In this document: positions 35,613-45,700 of the stretch, piece after piece
Layout of the letters: each line of letters begins with the position of its first letter
How positions within the stretch are numbered: the first letter of the stretch is position 1
Source of the DNA: Microbacterium sp. 1.5R
Lineage (GTDB): Bacteria; Actinomycetota; Actinomycetes; Actinomycetales; Microbacteriaceae
Assembly: GCF_007667425.1 (NCBI RefSeq)
Contig: NZ_VDRC01000001.1
Location: 1,332,595 to 1,396,594, forward strand
Length of the DNA stretch: 64,000 nucleotides
Direction: 5' to 3'
Notes under the pieces: generated by a model
Told to the model about the DNA's origin: nothing
Seen by the model: only the letters and a program-made list of their open reading frames with translations
Database searches by the model: none
Made by a program: the position numbers and the translations under genes

Positions 35613-36973
35613 TGTCCTTCCTCTCCGAGAGGCCCGTCGTGACCGACCGTTTCTCCCGCTCCGCCTGGTTCCGGGACGCCCGCTTCGGGCTGTTCGTCCA
35701 CTTCGGCGGTTACACCGTCATCCAGGACGAAGCGTGGTGGCGTTCGATGGAACGCGTCTCGATCGAGGACTACCAGCACGCGATCGACGGATTCCAGCCC
35801 GCGCGGTTCGACCCGGCGAAATGGGCGGACGACGCCGTCGCAGCCGGGATGAAGTACGCGGTGATGGTCGCGAAGCACCACGAGGGCTTCTGCCTCTTCG
35901 ACTCGAAGCTCACCGACTACACCTCGATGCACAACGGGTTCGGCCGCGATCTCGTGCGGGAGTTCCTCGACGCTTTCCGCTCGCGCGGTCTCAAAGTCGG
36001 CCTCTACTACTCGCTGCTCGACTGGCACCATCCCGACTATCCCGCCTTCGACGACGACCACCACCCGCACCGGGGCGATCCGGCGTGGGCCGACCATCGG
36101 CCGGACTTCCCTCGCTATCTCGAGTACATGCACGCGCAGGTCGAGGAGCTGGTGTCGAACTACGGCACGCTCGACATCCTCTGGTTCGACTTCTCCTACG
36201 GGTCGATGGTCGGCGAGACCTGGAAGGCAGACGAACTCCTCGCGATGGTCCGACGGCATCAGCCCGACATCCTCATCAACAACCGTCTGGAGACGAGCGG
36301 CGGGGGCTTCGGGTCGCTCGTCGACGAGACACCGAGCGACTGGGCGGGCGACTGGGTCTCACCCGAACAGCTCATCCCCGCCGAGGGCATCCGCAACGTC
36401 CGTGGCGAGGCGGTGCCGTGGGAGGCGAACTTCACCCACAACAACAACTGGGGCTACTTCCGAGGCGATACGGCGTTCAAGTCGACGCGAACGATCGTGC
36501 GCAAGCTCGTGGAGGTCGTCAGCAAAGGCGGCAACATGCTGCTGAATGTGGGACCGCAGCCGGACGGAGCGTTCCCTGCGGAGTCGGTGCGGATGCTGCA
36601 GGAAGTCGGCTCATGGATGGAGCGCAACGGCGAGAGCATCTACGGAGCGGGGATCGCCGACGTCCCGAAACCGGAATGGGGCTACTACACGCAGCGAGGC
36701 GACACGATCTGCGCCCACGTCTTCGAGGGGCCGATCGGGCCTCTGGCACTGACCGGCATCGACAAGGCCGCCGTGCGGGCCGTGCGGCTGCTGACCACGG
36801 GCGAGGAGCTCACGCCGGTGTCGTTCTGGCTGACCGAGCCGTACCCCGACACCCTGTTCCTCTCGTTCGGCGACAACCCGCAGTTCACCTATCCGCTTCC
36901 CGACGACATCGACACCGTGATCGCCATCGAGCTCGCGGATGCCGCGGAATCAGAACGGCCGGCCGACGAATGA
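35612..36973 (+). CDS. GH29 alpha-L-fucosidase (cytoplasmic)
   Basis: A 453-residue GH29 enzyme. The N-terminal barrel includes FGLFVHFGGYT (residues 25-35), AKHHEGF (87-93) and the nucleophile Asp193 in ILWFDFS. A C-terminal beta-sandwich begins near residue 365. GH29 members remove alpha-1,2/3/4-linked L-fucose with retention. It has no signal peptide, so it acts after import. It starts on the stop codon of the permease and overlaps the oxidoreductase gene (ATGA). The acid/base residue is not fixed by motif and I could not place it. Confidence 0.93.
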   Translation: MSFLSERPVVTDRFSRSAWFRDARFGLFVHFGGYTVIQDEAWWRSMERVSIEDYQHAIDGFQPARFDPAKWADDAVAAGMKYAVMVAKHHEGFCLFDSKLTDYTSMHNGFGRDLVREFLDAFRSRGLKVGLYYSLLDWHHPDYPAFDDDHHPHRGDPAWADHRPDFPRYLEYMHAQVEELVSNYGTLDILWFDFSYGSMVGETWKADELLAMVRRHQPDILINNRLETSGGGFGSLVDETPSDWAGDWVSPEQLIPAEGIRNVRGEAVPWEANFTHNNNWGYFRGDTAFKSTRTIVRKLVEVVSKGGNMLLNVGPQPDGAFPAESVRMLQEVGSWMERNGESIYGAGIADVPKPEWGYYTQRGDTICAHVFEGPIGPLALTGIDKAAVRAVRLLTTGEELTPVSFWLTEPYPDTLFLSFGDNPQFTYPLPDDIDTVIAIELADAAESERPADE

Positions 36974-38163
36974 CCGCGGTGGCTCGCCAAGACCTTCGGA
37001 TCGGCATCGTCGGCTTCGGTCTGCGCTCGATCCTCTGGCGGGACTTGCATCGCCCGGATGCGGGATCGACGGTGACAGCAGTGCTCGACACGAGCGAGCG
37101 CGGGCGTGCCGACGCGCGCGCCGCACTGCCCGACGCGCTCGTCACGGACAGCCTCGACGCCTTCCTCTGCGCGGGACTCGATGCCGCGGTCGTGCTCACA
37201 CCCGACGACGCCCACCGCGTCGTCGCCGAGCCGCTGCTCGACGCCGGCATCCCCGTGTTCTGCGAGAAGCCGCTCGCGACCACTCTCGACGATGCGGATG
37301 CCTTGCTCGAAGCCGCCTATCGCAGCGGAACGAAGCTCTACGTCGGGCACAACATGCGGCATATGCCGGTCGTCGTCCTCATGCGTCGGCTGATCCGGGA
37401 GGGCGCGATCGGCGACGTCCGTGCGATCTGGTGCCGGCACTTCGTGGGCAACGGCGGCGACTATTACTTCAAGGACTGGCATGCGGATCGTCGGCACACG
37501 ACCGGCCTCCTGCTGCAGAAGGGCGCGCACGATCTCGACGTCATCCACTGGCTCGCCGATGCGCGCACCGAGCGTGTCAACGCCATGGGGTCGCTGAGCG
37601 TGTACGGCGAGATCGCTGATCGGCGCGACCGCAGAGGCGAGCGGATGTCGGACTGGTGCGACGTCGAGAACTGGCCGCCGCTGACGCAGACGGGTCTCGC
37701 TCCCGTGATGGATGTGGAGGACCTGTCGCAGATGAACATGGCACTCGACAACGGCGTGCTCGCCTCGTATCAGCAGTGCCACTTCACCCCCGACTACTGG
37801 CGCAATTACACGATCATCGGCACCGAGGGTCGGATCGAGAACCTTGGCGATGAGACCGGCGCGCGGGTGCAGGTGTGGAACCGTCGACACGGAGGGTATG
37901 CGCAACCCGATCAGGTGCATGTGGTGCCTGAACCCCGGGCCGGCGCCCTGCACGGCGGTGCGGACCGTCTGCTGATCGACGAATTCCTCGACTTCGTCCG
38001 CCATGGCGGTGCGACCGAGACGTCCCCGGTCTCGGCACGGGATGCCGTCGCCGCCGGGATCGCCGCGACCGAGTCGTTGCGCGACGCCGGCACGCCGCGC
38101 GACGTGCCCCCGGTGCGGGACGAGCTCCGCCGCTACTTCGCAGCGGGTCAGACGAGGCCGTAG
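36970..38163 (+). CDS. Gfo/Idh/MocA-family oxidoreductase
   Basis: A 397-residue NAD(P)-dependent dehydrogenase. Its Rossmann motif is GIVGFG (residues 12-17); the catalytic EKP motif is at 99-101, and KGAHDLDVIHW near 184-194 carries a likely substrate-binding Asp/His. Such enzymes oxidise or epimerise sugars, inositols and glycosides, including galactose or fucose derivatives. The start overlaps the fucosidase stop. It is the last gene of the ROK-importer-GH29 operon, so it may process a released sugar. Confidence 0.88.
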   Translation: MTAVARQDLRIGIVGFGLRSILWRDLHRPDAGSTVTAVLDTSERGRADARAALPDALVTDSLDAFLCAGLDAAVVLTPDDAHRVVAEPLLDAGIPVFCEKPLATTLDDADALLEAAYRSGTKLYVGHNMRHMPVVVLMRRLIREGAIGDVRAIWCRHFVGNGGDYYFKDWHADRRHTTGLLLQKGAHDLDVIHWLADARTERVNAMGSLSVYGEIADRRDRRGERMSDWCDVENWPPLTQTGLAPVMDVEDLSQMNMALDNGVLASYQQCHFTPDYWRNYTIIGTEGRIENLGDETGARVQVWNRRHGGYAQPDQVHVVPEPRAGALHGGADRLLIDEFLDFVRHGGATETSPVSARDAVAAGIAATESLRDAGTPRDVPPVRDELRRYFAAGQTRP

Positions 38164-38253
38164 GCCGGGGCTCACCGACAGACCTGTCGCTGCGGCGCGG
38201 GGAGCGCGGCGCGCCGTCACCGCCCGTTCACCGCGCGACGCCAGACTGCGAGG

Positions 38254-39663
38254 ATGAGCGAATCCCCGCAGAGCGGCGCGGTCCCGGAGCCCGCCGCCAC
38301 GGCGAACAGCGGCGCAGTCGGCGTGATCGGCCTCGACCTGCGCGGTGACACCCCCGCCCCGAAGAAGCAGGTGTTCTCGTGGGCGCTGTGGGATTGGGCG
38401 ACGCAGCCCTTCAACACGGTCATCCTCACGTTCATCTTCACGGCGCTGTACCTGACGACCGAGGCGTTCCTCCCGCCGGACATCGCGGCACTCGACGCGA
38501 AGGATCCGATCCGCACCGCGGCCGAAGCCGACCTCGCCTCCGGGCTCGGCCTGGGGTCGACGATCGCCGGCATCGCGATCCTGCTCATCGCCCCGGTGCT
38601 CGGGCAGCGGGCGGATGCTGCGGGTCGCCAGAAGCTGTGGCTCGGCATCGGCACCGGCGCCCTGATCGCGTGCATGCTGGGGCTGTGGTTCGTCGAACCG
38701 ACGCCGACGCTGTTCTGGCTCGGGGTGGCCCTCATCTCGGCAGGGTCGGTGTTCGGCGAGATCGCCGCGGTGAACTCGAATGCGATGCTGATCGGCATCG
38801 CCAACCCGAAGACAGTCGGTCGCATCTCGGGACTGGGGTGGGGCTTCGGCTACATCGGCGGCATCATCGCCCTCGTCCTCGTCGTCGTGTTCTACATGCT
38901 GGACTGGTTCGGCCTTCCGGAGGACGGCGGGTTGCCGTTCCGCATCATCGCCGTCGGCTGCGCGATCTGGGCGATCGTCTTCTCCATCCCGATCTTCCTC
39001 AACGTGCCCGAGCCGTCACTGGGACGCCCGGAGCGCAAGGTCGGATTCTTCGCCTCGTACGCGCTGCTCGTGAAGGACGTCGCGGGGCTGTACCGCAATC
39101 CCGAGACGCGGCAGACGTTCTGGTTCCTGCTGTCGAGCGCCGTGTTCCGCGACGGACTCGGCGGCGTCTTCGCGTTCGGCGCGATCATCGCGGGCCAGGT
39201 CTTCGACTTCGGATTCCTCGAACTCGTCATCTTCGGGATCGCCGCGAACCTCATCGCCGGCGTCTCGACCATCATCGCCGGCCGCTTCGACGACCGGTAC
39301 GGCCCGAAGCGGATCATCCTCGTGTCGCTCGCGTCGATGATCGTCGCCGGCCTGGCCGTCTTCTTCCTGGTGGATGCCGGGACGATCGTGTTCTGGATCG
39401 GCGGCCTCATCCTCTGCGCGTTCGTCGGCCCCGCCCAGGCGGCGGCGCGGTCGTTCCTCGCCCGGGTCACCCCGGCCGGGCGCGAGGGCGAGATCTTCGG
39501 CCTGTATGCCACGACCGGGCGGGCGGCCAGCTGGATGTCGTCCGGAGCGTGGACGCTGCTCATCGTGCTCACGGGTGCCACGGCGTTCGGGATCGTCGGG
39601 ATCGTGCTCGTGCTGATCGCCGGCTTCCTGCTGCTGCTTCCGGTGAAGACGACGGCTCTCTGA
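38254..39663 (+). CDS. MFS transporter, UMF1 (Atg22-like) family
   Basis: A 469-residue twelve-helix transporter. The UMF1 family features are ALWDWATQPFNTVILTFIF (helix 1), the large loop after helix 2 with ATIAGIAILLIAPVLGQRAD and the GRISGLGWGFGYIGGI motif. Atg22-like proteins are amino-acid effluxers in fungi; bacterial members are unassigned. It has its own start (GAGG before ATG 38254), and a bidirectional terminator follows at 39687-39720. Confidence 0.9.
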   Translation: MSESPQSGAVPEPAATANSGAVGVIGLDLRGDTPAPKKQVFSWALWDWATQPFNTVILTFIFTALYLTTEAFLPPDIAALDAKDPIRTAAEADLASGLGLGSTIAGIAILLIAPVLGQRADAAGRQKLWLGIGTGALIACMLGLWFVEPTPTLFWLGVALISAGSVFGEIAAVNSNAMLIGIANPKTVGRISGLGWGFGYIGGIIALVLVVVFYMLDWFGLPEDGGLPFRIIAVGCAIWAIVFSIPIFLNVPEPSLGRPERKVGFFASYALLVKDVAGLYRNPETRQTFWFLLSSAVFRDGLGGVFAFGAIIAGQVFDFGFLELVIFGIAANLIAGVSTIIAGRFDDRYGPKRIILVSLASMIVAGLAVFFLVDAGTIVFWIGGLILCAFVGPAQAAARSFLARVTPAGREGEIFGLYATTGRAASWMSSGAWTLLIVLTGATAFGIVGIVLVLIAGFLLLLPVKTTAL

Positions 39664-39686
39664 CCGACCTCTCGCGGAGCGGACGA

Positions 39687-39720
39687 GACCCCGCCCCTCT
39701 GTCGCAGGAGGGACGGGGTC
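39687..39720. terminator. Bidirectional terminator between the UMF1 gene and the giant repeat gene
   Basis: A 13-bp stem with one mismatch (39687-39699 with 39708-39720) lies between two convergent stops (39663 and 39727). Confidence 0.75.
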
Positions 39721-39726
39721 GCTTCG

Positions 39727-42700
39727 TCAGCGGCCGGTGCGACTCGCGCGCACCCGCCGGCGGGTCACCAGCCAGCCGCCGACCAACAGCGCCAGGGCCG
39801 CCGCCGCGATGTCGCCGACGAGGATGCCACCTCCGGTGCCTGCCAAGCCGTCCGGGCCACCCGGCGTGCCGCGCGGCGGAGTGCTCGACGACCCTCCCGA
39901 CGGCGGAGTCGGCGTCGGAGTCGGCGTCGGCGTTGGCGTTGGCGTCGGCGTTGGCGTTGGCGTCGGAGTCGGAGTCGGAGTCGGCGGGGCATCCGGTCCC
40001 GGGAGTGTGACGGCATCCTGCTCACTCGCCAGCGGCGTACCCGACGGGTCGGTGCCCGTCGCAATGGCCACGTTCACGAACTCGCCTGCTGCCACGTCCG
40101 CCGCGGTCACGGTGTGCGACCCGGTGCAGGTCGTCGATGCGGTCGGCGCGAGCTCGGTCACCGGGCAGACCGGCGGCGCATCGACGCGGTCGTCGGCTAC
40201 GGCGATGTCACTCAGGGTCACCGACCCGGTGTTCGTCACCAGGAACTCGAACTCGAGCACCTCTCCGACGGCCGTGTAGTCGGCATCGTCGGACGACTTG
40301 TCGATGGTCAGTGCGGGCGAGGTCGCCGGACCGGCGACGGTCACGCTGTCATCCGGAGACGAGACGGGGTCACCGGAGGGCGACTCGCCTGTCGCCGACG
40401 CGATGTTCACCACCTCGCCGGCGTCGATGTCCGCCTGGGTCACCGTGTGCGAACCCGTGCAGGTCGTCGCCTCCGCAGGTGCGAGCGTCGTCACCGGGCA
40501 CACCGCCGGGGCGTCGATGCGGTCGTCCACCACCGCGATGCCCGTCAGCGTCTCGTTGCCGGTGTTCGTCACGACGAATTCGTAGTCGACGACATCACCG
40601 GCTGCGGCGAATACGGCATCCGTCGACGACTTCTCCACCGTCAGCGCTGGCCCAGCATCCGGACCCGGCACCGTCGCCGTGTCCTCCGGCGACGCCGTCG
40701 GGTCGCCCGCCGGATCGGTACCGGTCGCGGTGGCGACATTGACGACCGCTCCGGCATCCACGTCGGCCTGGGTCACCGTGTGCGAACCCGTGCAGGTCAC
40801 GGAACCCCTCGGAGCCAGCACGGAGATCGGACACGTGGCCGGGACATCGATCCGGTCATCGACCACGGCGACGCCGGTCAGCGTCACGTTGCCGGTGTTC
40901 GTCACGACGAATTCGTAGTCGACGACATCACCGGCTGCGGCGAATGCCGCATCCGTCGACGACTTCTCCACCGTCAGCGCTGGTGCAGCATCCGGACCCG
41001 GGACCGTCACCGTGTCTTCCGGCGACGTGGTCGACGTGCTCGACGGATCGGTACCGCTCGCGGTCGCGACGTTCACCACCTCCCCGGCATCCACTTCCTC
41101 TTGCGTCACCGTGTGCGAACCGGTGCAGGTTGTGGACTCGGTCGGAGCGAGCTCCGTCACCGGGCACTCGGCGGCGGCGTCGATCCGGTCGTCCACCACC
41201 GCGATGCCCGTGAGCGTCACATTTCCCGTGTTCGTCACGACGAATTCGTAGTCGACGACATCCCCGGCCGCGGCGGTGGTCGACGACTTCTCCAGCGTCA
41301 GCGCCGGCCCAGCATCCGGACCCGGAACCGTCACCGAATCAGAGGGCGAGCCGATCGGATCGCCCGCGGGGTTCTCCCCCGCAGCGGTCGCCACGTTGAC
41401 GACCTCGCCGGCGTCCACATCGGCCTGCGTGACCGTGTGCGATCCGGTGCAGGTCGTCGCGGCCTCCGGAGCCAGAGTCGTCACGGGGCACACGGCCGGG
41501 TCGTCGATCCGATCGTCGTCGATGGCGAGGTCGGTGATCGTGACGGTGCCGATGTTCGTGACCGCGAACTCGTAGTCGACGACATCGCCGACGGCCGCGA
41601 ACGCGGCATCCGTCGACGATTTCTCGAGCGAGAGGCCCGGCGCACCGACGGGTCCGGGAACCGTGACCACATCGTCCGGAGAATCGACGGGGTCGCCGGC
41701 CGGATCGGTCGCCGTCGCCGAAGCCACGTTCACGACAGCACCGGCGTCGACATCCGCCTGCGTCACCGTGTGCGAGCCGGTGCAGGTCGCCTGCCCGGTC
41801 GGGGCGAGCGTGGTCACCGGGCACACGGCAACCGCGTCGATGGCGTCGTCGGTCACGGCCACGTCCGTGACCGTGACGTTCCCGGTGTTCGTCACCAGGA
41901 ACTCGTAGTCGACCACGTCTCCCACCGCCGCATAGAAGAGGTCGATCGACGACTTCTCGAGAGTGAGCGCGGGAGCCGCGTCGGGACCCGGCACGGTGAC
42001 GCCGTCTTCGGGCGACGAGGTCGGGGTGCCGGACGGATCGGTCCCGGTCGCGGTCGCGACGTTCACGATCTCGCCGGCGTCCACCTCGGCCTGAGTCACG
42101 ACATGCGAGCCGGTGCAGGTCGTCGACTCCTCGGGGGCCAGCGCCGTGACCGGGCACACCGCCGGAGCGTCGATGCGGTCATCGACCACGGCGATGCCGG
42201 TCAGCGTCACGTTCCCGGTATTGGTGACGACGAACTCGTACTCGACCGCCTCGCCAGGCGCGGCGAACGAGGCATCCGTCGACGACTTCTGCAGGGTGAG
42301 GCCCGGAGCGGCGTCCGGACCGGGCACGGTCACCGTGTCGTCCGGCGTCGTGACCGGCGCCCCTGTGGGATCGGATCCGGTCGCGGTGGCGGTGTTCACG
42401 ACCTCGCCGGCGTCGACCTCGGCCTGAGTGACGGTGTGCGAGCCCGTGCAGGTCGTCGAGCCGAGCGGCGCGAGCTGCGTGACCGGGCAGACGGCGGCCG
42501 CATCGATGCGGTCGTCGACGACGGCGAGCGCATCGACCGTCACATTGCCGGTGTTCGTCACCAGGAACTCGTAGTCGATCACGTCGCCCGCAGCACTGAA
42601 CGAGGTGTCGATCGACGACTTCTCCAGGGTGAGCCCAGGAGCAACCGCCGGGCCGGGCACGGTCACGCTGTCTTCCGGAGCGCCGACGGGGTCGCCGGCG

Positions 42701-45700
42701 GGGTCGGATGCCACAGCCGACGCCGTGTTCACGACCCCGCCCGCGTTGATGTCGACCTGCGTCACGACGTGCGAGCCGGTGCAGGTCGTCGCCTCGGTCG
42801 GCGCCAGTGACGTCACCGGGCAGACGGCGGCGGCATCGATCTGATCGTCGACGATCGTCACACCGGTCACCGTCACGGTGCCGGTGTTCGTCACCAGGAA
42901 CTCGTAGTCGATCACGTCTCCGACGGCCGCGAATGAGCCGTCGAGCGAGGTCTTCTCGAGTGCGAGCCCCGGTGCGACCGTGGGACCGGGCACCGTCACG
43001 GTGTCCTCCGGAGCCTCGACCGGGCCGCCGGCCGGGTCGGATGCCGCAGCCGACGCGACGTTCACGATCTCCCCCGCATCGATGTCCGCCTGGGTCACCG
43101 TGTGCGAACCCGTGCAGGTGGTCGACTCGGTCGGGGCCAGCGTCGTCACCGGGCAGGCCGCAGCGGCGTCGATGCGGTCGTCGGTCACAGCGACGTCCGT
43201 CACCGTCACGTTCCCGGTGTTGGTGACCAGGAACTCGTAGTCGACTACATCGCCGACCGCGGCGAACGCGGCATCCGTCGAGGACTTCTCGATGGTCAAC
43301 GCGGGAGCGGCATCGGGGCCGGGAACGGTCACCGTGTCTTCGGCCGTCGTGGCGGGCGTGCCCGCCGGGTCCACGCCCGAGGCGGTGGCCGTGTTCACGA
43401 CCTCGCCCGCGTCGATGTCGGCCTGAGTCACCGTGTGCGAACCGGTGCAGGTCGTCGACTCTTCGGGTGCGAGCTCGGTCACCGGGCAGACCGCCGCCGC
43501 GTCGATGCGGTCGTCGGCGATCGCGATCTCCTCGATCGTGACATTGCCCGCGTTCGTGACGAGGAACTCGTAGTCGACGACATCGCCGACCGCCGCGTAT
43601 GAGCTGTCGGTCGACGACTTCTCGAGCGTCAGCACGGGCAGCCGCAGCGTGTCGAAGCGCGCATTCGACGGCGCGGAGACGGGGTCGCCGACTCCGTCGG
43701 GGGCGGTGGCCGTCGCGCTGGCGGAGTTCAGCACGGCGCCGGCGTCGATGTCGTCCTGAGTCGCCTCGTAGTCGGCGGTGCAGGTGACGCTGTCGCCGGG
43801 CGCTACGGGACCGGCCGGGCACGAGGCCACGATCGGACCGCCGGTGCCGGTGAACGAGAGCTCCTGGATCGCGACGTCGGTCACCGTCGTCGTGCCGGTG
43901 TTGGTCACTTCGAAGGAATACGTCACGGTCTCGCCCGCGGCAGTCACGATGAAGGGGTCAGCGGTCTTGACGAGCGACAGCGACGCCGCGCGAGCGGTGG
44001 GGACCTCTTCGGTCGCCTCGTCGTCGACGGGGTCGGCGCCGCTGGTGGGAGTGCCGACGACGGATGCCGTGTTCTCGACCGTTCCCGCATCGACCTCGGC
44101 CTGCGTGACGGTCCAGTCGTCGTCGGCGGTGCAGGTGGTGGTCGCGCTCGGCGCGAGCTCGTCGACCAGGCACGTCACGTCGCCGAGCTTCGGGTCGGTG
44201 ACCGCGATGTCGGTCAACGTCACATCGCCGAAGTTCGTCACCAGGAAGGAGTACGAGACGGTCTCCCCGAGGTCGGCGGCGCCGTTACCGTTCGCGTCGG
44301 CGAGCGTGCCGGTCTTCTCGAGCGTGATCGCGGGGCCCGACTGCAGCGGCTGCGTGGCCGTCGACGGGTCGGACTCGACCGGGTCGCCCGAGATCGGAGA
44401 GCCGATCGCGGTCGCGGTGTTCTCGACCGCACCGGCATCCATGTCGGCGGGCGTGATCGTGTAACTGCCGGTGCACGTGACTGTTGCGGCTGGCTGCAGC
44501 GTGCCCGGCGGGCACACCGCGTCGGTGATGAGCGGGTCGTCGATAGCGACCGTCGCAAGGGGCAGCGAGCCGGTGTTCTCGACCTCGAAGGCGTAGGCGA
44601 TCACGTCACCCGCGTTGATGCGGTTGTTGCCGTCGACGTCGGTCGTGCCCGCGATCGACTTGACCAGGGTGAGTTCCGGAGTTGCGGCGGACACGCTGGC
44701 CGTGTCGGTGTCCGTCGCCGTCTGGCCGAAGAAATCCTCGACGTCCACGGTCGCCGTGTTCGTGACGCCGGTCGCTCCGGGCTCGACGACGGCTCGGTAC
44801 GTGAGCCATGACACCGCGTCCGGTTGGATGAAGATGGTCCACGTGGGCGGGAAGTCGAAGGGGTCGCCGTCTGACACCGCGACGGAACCGGGGACGTAAG
44901 CGAGCCCGGGCGTGAGATCGTCGGTCACCGTGAAGAACGCGGTCGTCGGACCCGTGTTCGTCACCCGGATGCGGAAGACCGCGGTGCCACCGTCGGCGAC
45001 CGTGGTGGAGTCGGCCCAGTTCGCGTCGCTCTCGGGATCGCACCCGGCCGGATCCGCGAGCACGCAGATGTCTTTCTCGAGATCGACGGACGGCGTCACG
45101 ACCTGCACGGTCGAATCCGATGAGCGCACGGGGAGGGCGAGCTGCGACGCATCGACGCGGGCGTTGAACCGGTTCGACAGCTGGTCGCCATTGACGGCGT
45201 CTTGGATCCCGAGACTCAGGTCGATGCTGAGGGTGCTCTGCGCCGGCAGGATGCCGGGCGCGTCGCCGGCGAACCTCAGGGCCGTGACCTGTTCGATGGA
45301 GGGACAACCCGGCGCGTCTGCGGTGACGTCCTCCAGGGTGCAGGCCCAGACGCCCGAGCCAGGGGCTGTATAGCCCACATCTCCCGGATTTCTCGGGTCG
45401 GCGAATCCATCGACCGTGCCGTCGGCTGCGTCCAGCGCGGCGGGTGACGCCGAACTCACGTAGGTCGTGAGCGCGACGGGAAGGCTGAAGGCGGCGGCGA
45501 TCGAGCTGAACTCGCCGCTGAAGATCGTCGGGGGCGTGCGTCCGTCCCCGTTCGCCGGCAGCACGTCGATCACGTCGAGATGATTCAGGACCGTCGCCGT
45601 GTTGTTGCGCAGCACGAGCGAGTAGGACGCCGTTCCATTCGCGCCGGCCAGCGGCTCTGCCGCGGTCTTGCTCGCGAGCACGGTCGACGGCGCATCCACG

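Noticed and set aside
40114..42810. Long plus-strand open frame (about 898 codons) opposite the giant repeat gene
   Set aside because: It is an antisense shadow of high-GC tandem repeats. Its product is a periodic Arg/His-rich sequence with no domain, and the minus-strand frame has signal peptide, domains and sorting motif.
39985..43632. Regular repeats that could be mistaken for a CRISPR array
   Set aside because: Units are 333 bp, in-frame and protein-coding, without short repeats and unique spacers; no cas genes nearby.
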